From contig JAHHLP010000018.1 in assembly GCA_018679295.1 (NCBI GenBank), forward strand, positions 1-8,726: 8,726 bases of DNA, given 5' to 3'. The notes below the pieces were generated by a model. The model made no database searches, was not told the origin of the DNA, and saw nothing but the letters and a program-made list of their open reading frames with translations. Positions 4,569-8,726 of this stretch are shown here, piece after piece. This stretch comes from Rhodothermia bacterium. GTDB taxonomy: Bacteria; Bacteroidota; Rhodothermia; Rhodothermales; JABDKH01. Numbering within the stretch: the first letter of the stretch is position 1; every line of letters starts with the position of its first letter. The translations under genes and the position numbers were made by a program.

Positions 4569-6818
4569 ATGAGACCCCATCTGCTTCGCGCTACGCCACT
4601 CGTCCTCGTCCTGCTGCTAGGCTGTACCACCGCTCGCGATACAGCTGTCATCACAGAGAGGCCCACCAAGACCGAACCGGTCGCCGTCGCGCCAGATACA
4701 GTTACCGTGGCAGAGATAGAGGTGCCACAACGACCGGAAGTAATACCGGGCCGGTTCGACATGGGCAAGATGTGGACCTTCGACAACCCGCCGACGGATT
4801 ATCTCAAGGAGGCCTACGACTTCAGCCCCCCAGCGGACTGGTTCGCAAAGGCGCGGCTGGGAGCGCTGCGGTTCGCGACGTACTGCTCGGCCTCGTTTGT
4901 GTCGCCAAACGGCCTCGTGGCAACTAACCACCACTGTGGCCGCGAGAGCGTCTCGGGAGTGAGCGATGGGGATGAGGCGCTGCTCGATGACGGCTTCTAT
5001 GCCCGGCACGTTGAAGACGAGCGTAAGGTCAAGGATCTGTACGTGGAGCAGCTCATCGCGATCGAGGACGTTACGGAAGATGTTTATTCCACCCTCGATG
5101 GCGTCTTCGGTGACGAGGGTCAATCGCAGGCGAGGGAAGATCAGGCCGAGCGCATTCAGAAGAGGATGACGAATGCCGCGAAGGCGACGGATTCAACGCT
5201 TGCCGTCCAGGTGATTGCGCTCTATCACGGCGGCCAATACTCGGCCTATACGTTTCGGCGCTACGACGACGTGCGGCTGGTCATGGCGCCAGAGCTCCAA
5301 ATCGGATTCTTCGGAGGGGACCCTGACAACTTTACGTATCCGCGGCACAATCTCGACTATGCGTTCTTCCGTGTTTATGGGACGGACGGACTTCCGCTCA
5401 GCACGGACCACTATTTCGAATGGTCGTTTGACGGCGTCGATGCGGGGGACCTCGTATTTGTTGTTGGAAGTCCGGCATCGACGAGCAGGTTGAGTACGGT
5501 AGATCAGCTCGAGTTTGAGCGTGACCACGCGCTGCCCTCCCAGATCGAGTTATTCCGAAATCGGGCCGCCGTACTCGAATCGTTTATTGACGATGATCCC
5601 GAGGCGGCAGAAGAACACGACCTCCGCAACACCTATTTCTCTCTCAAGAACTCGATCAAGTCGTGGGAAGGGCAGCTGGCCGGGCTACGGGATCCGATCC
5701 TGATGGCAAGGAAGGAGGCGTGGCAGGAGAAACTGATGGCGGGCGTAAGCGCGAACGACTCTCTGAAGAAACTCTACGGCGGCGTCGTCAAGGATATTGC
5801 TGCGATGCAGAAGGCGAAAGAGGCGGTGGCGACGCAGTCGGCTGCGTTCACGTATTTCGGCGCAGACGTCCTCGAGTCACATATCATTCTGCGCGCCCTT
5901 TACGGATTCCTGCACGACTTCCTCAAGATCCGTGGTGCGCCTGCGGAGCAGGTCAAGAAGTTTCGGGATGACGGGCTCAAGGTGGAGGATTGGCCTGCCG
6001 GTGTTGAGAAGGCATTTATCGCGGCGCGCCTCGGCGAATTGGAGAAGCACCTCGGGTCGAAGCACCCGATTGTACGCGGGATACTCGGCGGAAGAACGCC
6101 GGACAGCGTAGCTGCGGAAGTTGTGATGAAGTCGGCACTCGTCGATTCGGCCGGGTTTGCGGGCCTGCTCGATTCTGGCTATCTGACAAGCGGTGACGTC
6201 ACGGTCGAGCTTATCGAGGCGCTTGCTCCCGCGTATCTCAGTCTCGGTCAACAGCTGACCAGTTTCGCGTCTACCGAGGAAAACCTGAACGCGAGGCTGG
6301 CGCGTGCTCAATTTGCGATCTATGGGAAATCGATCCCGCCTGACGCAACGTTCTCGCCGCGGATCTCTGACGGCGTGGTTGCAGGTTACGCATACAACGG
6401 TACGGTTGCGCCGGCTTTCACCACGCTTTTCGGATTGCTCGAACGACACTTCGCCCACAGGGGTCGCGAGGAATGGGCGCTGCCGGAGAAGTGGCTGAAC
6501 CTTTCGCGAGATGTCGATCTTAGCACGCCCATGAACTTTGTCTCCACGAATGACATCTCGGGCGGCAGTTCCGGATCGCCCGTTTTGAATCGAGACCTGC
6601 AAGTCGTCGGCCTGGCGTTCGACTCCAACATGGAGGCGCTGCCGAACGAGTATCTGTTCCGCGACGAGCGCGGCCGGACGGTATCGGTAGACGGTCGAGC
6701 CATAGTCGAATCTCTGGATCACGTCTACGACGCCGATCGCATTGTTCAGGAGCTTCGGACCGGCACGTTCTACGAGACCGAGGCCGCCGCGGACGAAGTG
6801 GTCCTTTCAACGGACTGA
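4569..6818 (+). CDS. S46 family dipeptidyl-peptidase (DPP7/DPP11 type), lipoprotein
   Basis: The protein has 749 residues from ATG 4569. The frame is open from 4422, but 4569 is chosen because it opens directly with a lipoprotein signal: MRPHLLR, a hydrophobic core, then the lipobox L-L-G-C with lipid Cys at 19. Thr at +2 suggests outer-membrane sorting. No Shine-Dalgarno precedes it; the leader is pyrimidine-rich. S46 enzymes are chymotrypsin-fold serine exopeptidases that remove dipeptides from peptide amino termini and feed periplasmic amino-acid uptake. The triad is present: His122 in TNHHCG, Asp263 in YPRHNLDY, and Ser668 in GGSSGSPVLN. Asn254 in GGDPDNF matches the Asn that binds the substrate amino group, and the neighbouring family Trp is Phe255 here. 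Asn361 in SLKN may be the second anchoring Asn. The position 18 residues after the catalytic Ser, Gly in DPP7 and Arg in DPP11, is Ser686 here, so acidic-substrate (DPP11) specificity is unlikely. Length is close to the family's usual size of around 700-730 residues plus a linker. It converges on the metalloenzyme gene with a 20-bp gap. Confidence 0.95.
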   Translation: MRPHLLRATPLVLVLLLGCTTARDTAVITERPTKTEPVAVAPDTVTVAEIEVPQRPEVIPGRFDMGKMWTFDNPPTDYLKEAYDFSPPADWFAKARLGALRFATYCSASFVSPNGLVATNHHCGRESVSGVSDGDEALLDDGFYARHVEDERKVKDLYVEQLIAIEDVTEDVYSTLDGVFGDEGQSQAREDQAERIQKRMTNAAKATDSTLAVQVIALYHGGQYSAYTFRRYDDVRLVMAPELQIGFFGGDPDNFTYPRHNLDYAFFRVYGTDGLPLSTDHYFEWSFDGVDAGDLVFVVGSPASTSRLSTVDQLEFERDHALPSQIELFRNRAAVLESFIDDDPEAAEEHDLRNTYFSLKNSIKSWEGQLAGLRDPILMARKEAWQEKLMAGVSANDSLKKLYGGVVKDIAAMQKAKEAVATQSAAFTYFGADVLESHIILRALYGFLHDFLKIRGAPAEQVKKFRDDGLKVEDWPAGVEKAFIAARLGELEKHLGSKHPIVRGILGGRTPDSVAAEVVMKSALVDSAGFAGLLDSGYLTSGDVTVELIEALAPAYLSLGQQLTSFASTEENLNARLARAQFAIYGKSIPPDATFSPRISDGVVAGYAYNGTVAPAFTTLFGLLERHFAHRGREEWALPEKWLNLSRDVDLSTPMNFVSTNDISGGSSGSPVLNRDLQVVGLAFDSNMEALPNEYLFRDERGRTVSVDGRAIVESLDHVYDADRIVQELRTGTFYETEAAADEVVLSTD

Positions 6819-6838
6819 CTCGGTCTGCTCCGGGCAGG

Positions 6839-7726
6839 TCAACCCTTTAGCGCGTCCATAATGGTTGGCACGATGTCGACGATCGATTCGACCGCGGCAA
6901 ACGAAGGCGCCGCTTCGCCGACAACCACCAGGGGTACGGGGTTGCGCGTGTGGGACTTCGTCGACAGGTCCTCGAGGTTGCCGTGATCGCTTGTCAGAAT
7001 GAGCGTCACTTCGTCCGGCTCAAGAGTCGAGATCAGCTTGGCCAGGAACCGGTCCAGCGATTCGAGAACCAGCCGGGCTTCGTCGAAGGATTGATTGTGC
7101 CCGGCCTTGTCCGTCAGAAAATACTCGAAGAGCGTGTAACGGTGTTTGGTTGCCAGGCGAAGGAGGGCCGCAGCGGCCGCCTCTTCTGAAACAGGTGTGA
7201 CGCTGAACCCGGCGCGTTCGAGGCGCTCGCCTGTGATGTCGGCGGCCAACGCATCGCTGGCCGCGAGATCCTCGAGATTTCGGATCCTGACGCCGGCGTC
7301 GAGGCAGCATCGTGTGGTGACCGTCCACCGGTTGCGGCGCTTGACACGTTCGAAAAAGGGTGGGGGATATGCGTTTGCGAAGGCACTGCATATAGCCTGT
7401 GATTCGCACCGGCGCTCCACCTGCCGAAAGATGTTGTGGTCAGCGATTGCATCGCGCGTTGCCGTGTGTGGGAATGGACCGAAATGCCTTCCCGCAATCT
7501 CGGCGCAGTTCTTTCCCGTCAGCAGTGTGGCTTGGCCCGTACCGCTCTGCGGTAGTCCCTTCACGCCCAGATTTGCATCGATGTGTCGCAGGATTCGACC
7601 GTCACCGTCGCGCGGTGCCTTCAACAGGAGATCGATCGTCGGAAGATCGAAGCGAGCAAACGGGTTGATGTCGGGATCGTCCTGTCCGACCCCCACGCCG
7701 TCAACGAAGACCATGAGGAAGTTCAT
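6839..7726 (-). CDS. Alkaline-phosphatase-superfamily metalloenzyme (PF01676-like)
   Basis: The protein has 295 residues from ATG 7726, with no clear Shine-Dalgarno. Metal-ligand motifs of the alkaline phosphatase/independent phosphoglycerate mutase superfamily appear in order: D9 in VFVDGVGVG, the nucleophile loop QSGTGQATLLTGKN (S61/T63), D206 and H210 in LTDKAGHNQ, D247-H248 in TSDHGNLED, and H259 in KSHTRNPVPLVV. All expected ligands are present, so it should bind two divalent metals, probably Mn or Zn, and act on a phosphate or related ester. It is shorter than true cofactor-independent phosphoglycerate mutase (about 510 residues) and lacks that enzyme's inserted domain. It matches the compact group usually annotated as 'metalloenzyme superfamily protein', whose substrate is unknown. 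It has no signal peptide, so it is probably cytoplasmic. It converges on the S46 gene and diverges from the patatin gene. Confidence 0.85.
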   Translation of the reverse strand: MNFLMVFVDGVGVGQDDPDINPFARFDLPTIDLLLKAPRDGDGRILRHIDANLGVKGLPQSGTGQATLLTGKNCAEIAGRHFGPFPHTATRDAIADHNIFRQVERRCESQAICSAFANAYPPPFFERVKRRNRWTVTTRCCLDAGVRIRNLEDLAASDALAADITGERLERAGFSVTPVSEEAAAAALLRLATKHRYTLFEYFLTDKAGHNQSFDEARLVLESLDRFLAKLISTLEPDEVTLILTSDHGNLEDLSTKSHTRNPVPLVVVGEAAPSFAAVESIVDIVPTIMDALKG

Positions 7727-7753
7727 TGCGAGGCGAGACTGTTTCGCAAGATG

Positions 7754-7772
7754 ATTATCACATCTAATGTGA
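7754..7772 (-). promoter_or_regulatory. Extended -10 promoter overlapping a dyad, upstream of the metalloenzyme
   Basis: On the - strand TGTGATAAT (complement of 7754-7762) has the form TGn plus GATAAT, five of six matches to TATAAT with an extended -10. This would start transcription about 20 nt before ATG 7726. No good -35 is seen, which an extended -10 can tolerate. The perfect inverted repeat TCACAT-CTA-ATGTGA (7758-7772) covers this -10, so a repressor bound there could block it. The promoter and operator roles are both inferred. Confidence 0.4.
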
Positions 7773-7907
7773 AGTCATGATCCGGATCCGCACTTGGTCG
7801 TAACAAAGGCGACGCCTCGTGACAGGACAAAGAGTACGCGCGAGTAACGTTAACGCCCGACAAACGGTCTCAGAATGTATTGCGAGGTTCGCTGAGCGGC
7901 CTTTGAC

Positions 7908-7939
7908 GAAAGTCGACTTTCCAGGTGATCATGTTCACG
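7908..7939. promoter_or_regulatory. Paired palindromes, possible regulator-binding sites
   Basis: GAAAGTCGACTTTC (7908-7921) is a perfect 14-bp palindrome. Three bases further, GGTGA-TCATGT-TCACG (7924-7939) is a near-palindrome with the half-site spacing of CRP/FNR-family operators (TGTGA-N6-TCACA), matching 4 of 5 bases in each half. They lie about 180-210 bp upstream of the patatin start. Short palindromes occur by chance, so a regulatory role is only suggested by the clustering in an intergenic region. Confidence 0.3.
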
Positions 7940-8054
7940 CGTAGACCCCAAGGCGAGCCCCGGTTACAACTGCGGATGGGGCGACGATACCATGTGGGAA
8001 GCAAGATAGCTGCCGGCTCGTACACATACCTTGGCGGCCGACCCTGTTTGCCAT

Positions 8055-8084
8055 TTGACGGCGGCTTGATCAATTTTGTAAAGC
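8055..8084 (+). promoter_or_regulatory. Weak promoter candidate for the patatin gene
   Basis: TTGACG (8055-8060, five of six to the -35 consensus) is followed after 18 bases by TAAAGC (8079-8084), a poor -10. A start near 8091 would give a leader of about 28 nt before ATG 8119. The -35 is good but the -10 is not, and if the organism uses a Bacteroidota-type sigma factor this element may be meaningless. Confidence 0.22.
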
Positions 8085-8118
8085 ATCTACCCATCATGGA
8101 GACGTCCCGAAAACTCCG

Positions 8119-8726
8119 ATGGTAACCAGCACCCTCGACAAGTTGCGGATACTTGTCGGTCTCGATGATCGACCGGAGCAATACGGCCTACTTCTCAGTG
8201 GCGGCGGCGCGCGGGCTTCCTATCAGGCGGGCGTCCTTCGATACATTGCCGACCATTTTCCCGAAGCCGATTTCGAAAATCTCACAGGCGTCTCTGCAGG
8301 CGCGATTAACGCGGCCTTCCTGAGCAACACCGCCGGGTCTCTGTCAGACTCCGCTGATCAGCTCGTCAAGAACTGGGAGGACATTCGGGCGGAGCACGTC
8401 TTCGCCTCGGAGTCCAGCTTCAGTTTCTTTCGCGGACTCGTTTTCCGCAAATCGCCTGGTGTTGAAGACGACGGCAACGGGCCGGCCATGCTCGACACCG
8501 GGCCGCTCCGCCAGTTCTTGAGGGACTGTCTGAATCCGGAAGATGACGTCATCACCGGGATAAGTCGCAAGCTCCATGCGGGCAGACTTCGTGCCGTGGC
8601 GATAGTGACGACCAATTACGCGACCGGCCAGACCGTCACATGGGTGCAGGGTCGGAACATTAGTCGATGGGAGCGACCGACTCGGGTTGGCATCAACACC
8701 ACTCTGACCGTCGAGCACATCATGGC
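8119..8726 (+). CDS. Patatin-like phospholipase, N-terminal part (runs off the window)
   Basis: ATG 8119 is the only ATG after an in-frame TGA at 8056-8058, and no Shine-Dalgarno is visible. The 202 codons seen contain the oxyanion-hole motif S-GGGAR at 27-32 (YGLLLSGGGARASYQ) and the nucleophile elbow GVSAG with Ser59 (LTGVSAGAINAAF). These are the two N-terminal signatures of patatin-like acyl hydrolases, which use a Ser-Asp dyad to cut fatty acids from phospholipids or lipoproteins. The catalytic Asp (usually D-G-A/G) is beyond the right edge. There is no signal peptide. The residues after about 90 (FRGLVFRK, then DTGPLRQFL) fit the family pattern, in which a D-x-x-P-L motif precedes the central region. 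The gene diverges from the metalloenzyme across 392 bp. Confidence 0.92.
   Translation, partial: MVTSTLDKLRILVGLDDRPEQYGLLLSGGGARASYQAGVLRYIADHFPEADFENLTGVSAGAINAAFLSNTAGSLSDSADQLVKNWEDIRAEHVFASESSFSFFRGLVFRKSPGVEDDGNGPAMLDTGPLRQFLRDCLNPEDDVITGISRKLHAGRLRAVAIVTTNYATGQTVTWVQGRNISRWERPTRVGINTTLTVEHIM

Larger units (their letters stand above)
7727..8118. other. Divergent intergenic region with several dyads
   Basis: This region separates the metalloenzyme (-) from the patatin gene (+). It holds a likely promoter and dyad at 7751-7772, a 10-bp palindrome GATCCGGATC at 7779-7788, a palindrome TAACGTTA near 7845-7852, a 14-bp perfect palindrome at 7908-7921 and a near-palindrome at 7924-7939. Open frames at 7925-8125 (+) and 7870-8181 (-) give proteins with no recognisable domain and are not called. 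No RNA gene is recognised. Confidence 0.5.

Noticed and set aside
5877..6722. Long (281-codon) open frame on the - strand.
   Set aside because: It lies wholly antisense to the S46 peptidase, has no recognisable domain, and the + strand frame carries the full catalytic triad.
7146..7754. 202-codon open frame on the + strand.
   Set aside because: It is antisense to the metalloenzyme, whose metal motifs are intact; its composition (Arg/Ser-rich) is typical of a shadow frame.
7870..8181. Open frames in both directions in the metalloenzyme/patatin intergenic region.
   Set aside because: No domain, no ribosome binding site, and the - strand frame overlaps the start of the patatin gene.
1..8726. 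CRISPR array, insertion-sequence transposase or toxin-antitoxin module.
   Set aside because: No regularly spaced repeats, no transposase motif and no paired small genes were seen on either strand; the only long direct repeat found is the tRNA 3' copy.

Overview
The window looks like chromosome from a moderately GC-rich Gram-negative bacterium, most plausibly of the Bacteroidota/Rhodothermota group, although Gemmatimonadota or Acidobacteriota cannot be excluded. The reasons are an S46 dipeptidyl-peptidase made as a lipoprotein, a one-protein Ser/Thr kinase + TolB-like + TPR signalling receptor, and mostly weak or absent Shine-Dalgarno sequences. This is inference from gene content only.

Layout: (1) 1-126, the C-terminal end of a SnoaL/DUF4440-like protein, followed by a hairpin terminator. 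(2) 305-874 (-), a small secreted lipoprotein with a beta-rich domain of unknown function and a GTG start. (3) 1071-4304, the most interesting part. An intact tRNA-Leu(UAG) gene lies at 4218-4304 (-). A perfect 42-bp copy of its 3' part lies exactly 3,100 bp away at 1120-1161 in direct orientation. Next to the displaced copy is a strong hairpin terminator (1071-1113) placed where the tRNA's own terminator would be expected. Between the repeats are a kinase/TolB/TPR gene (1164-3647, -), a broken fragment resembling a 2TM-domain gene (about 3687-3870, +) and a stretch of apparently non-coding DNA. No integrase is visible. This is the signature of a small element inserted at the 3' end of a tRNA gene. 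(4) 4569-6818 (+), an S46 peptidase lipoprotein. It converges on (5) 6839-7726 (-), an alkaline-phosphatase-fold metalloenzyme. (6) 7727-8118, a divergent promoter region rich in short dyads. (7) 8119 to the right edge (+), the N-terminal part of a patatin-like phospholipase.

The genes do not form one pathway. Each appears to be transcribed singly or as the end of a unit outside the window. The tRNA-flanked unit is the only part that behaves as a system: it brings a membrane receptor kinase, reconstitutes the tRNA 3' end, and leaves the kinase reading through the old tRNA 3' fragment into what was probably the tRNA's terminator.
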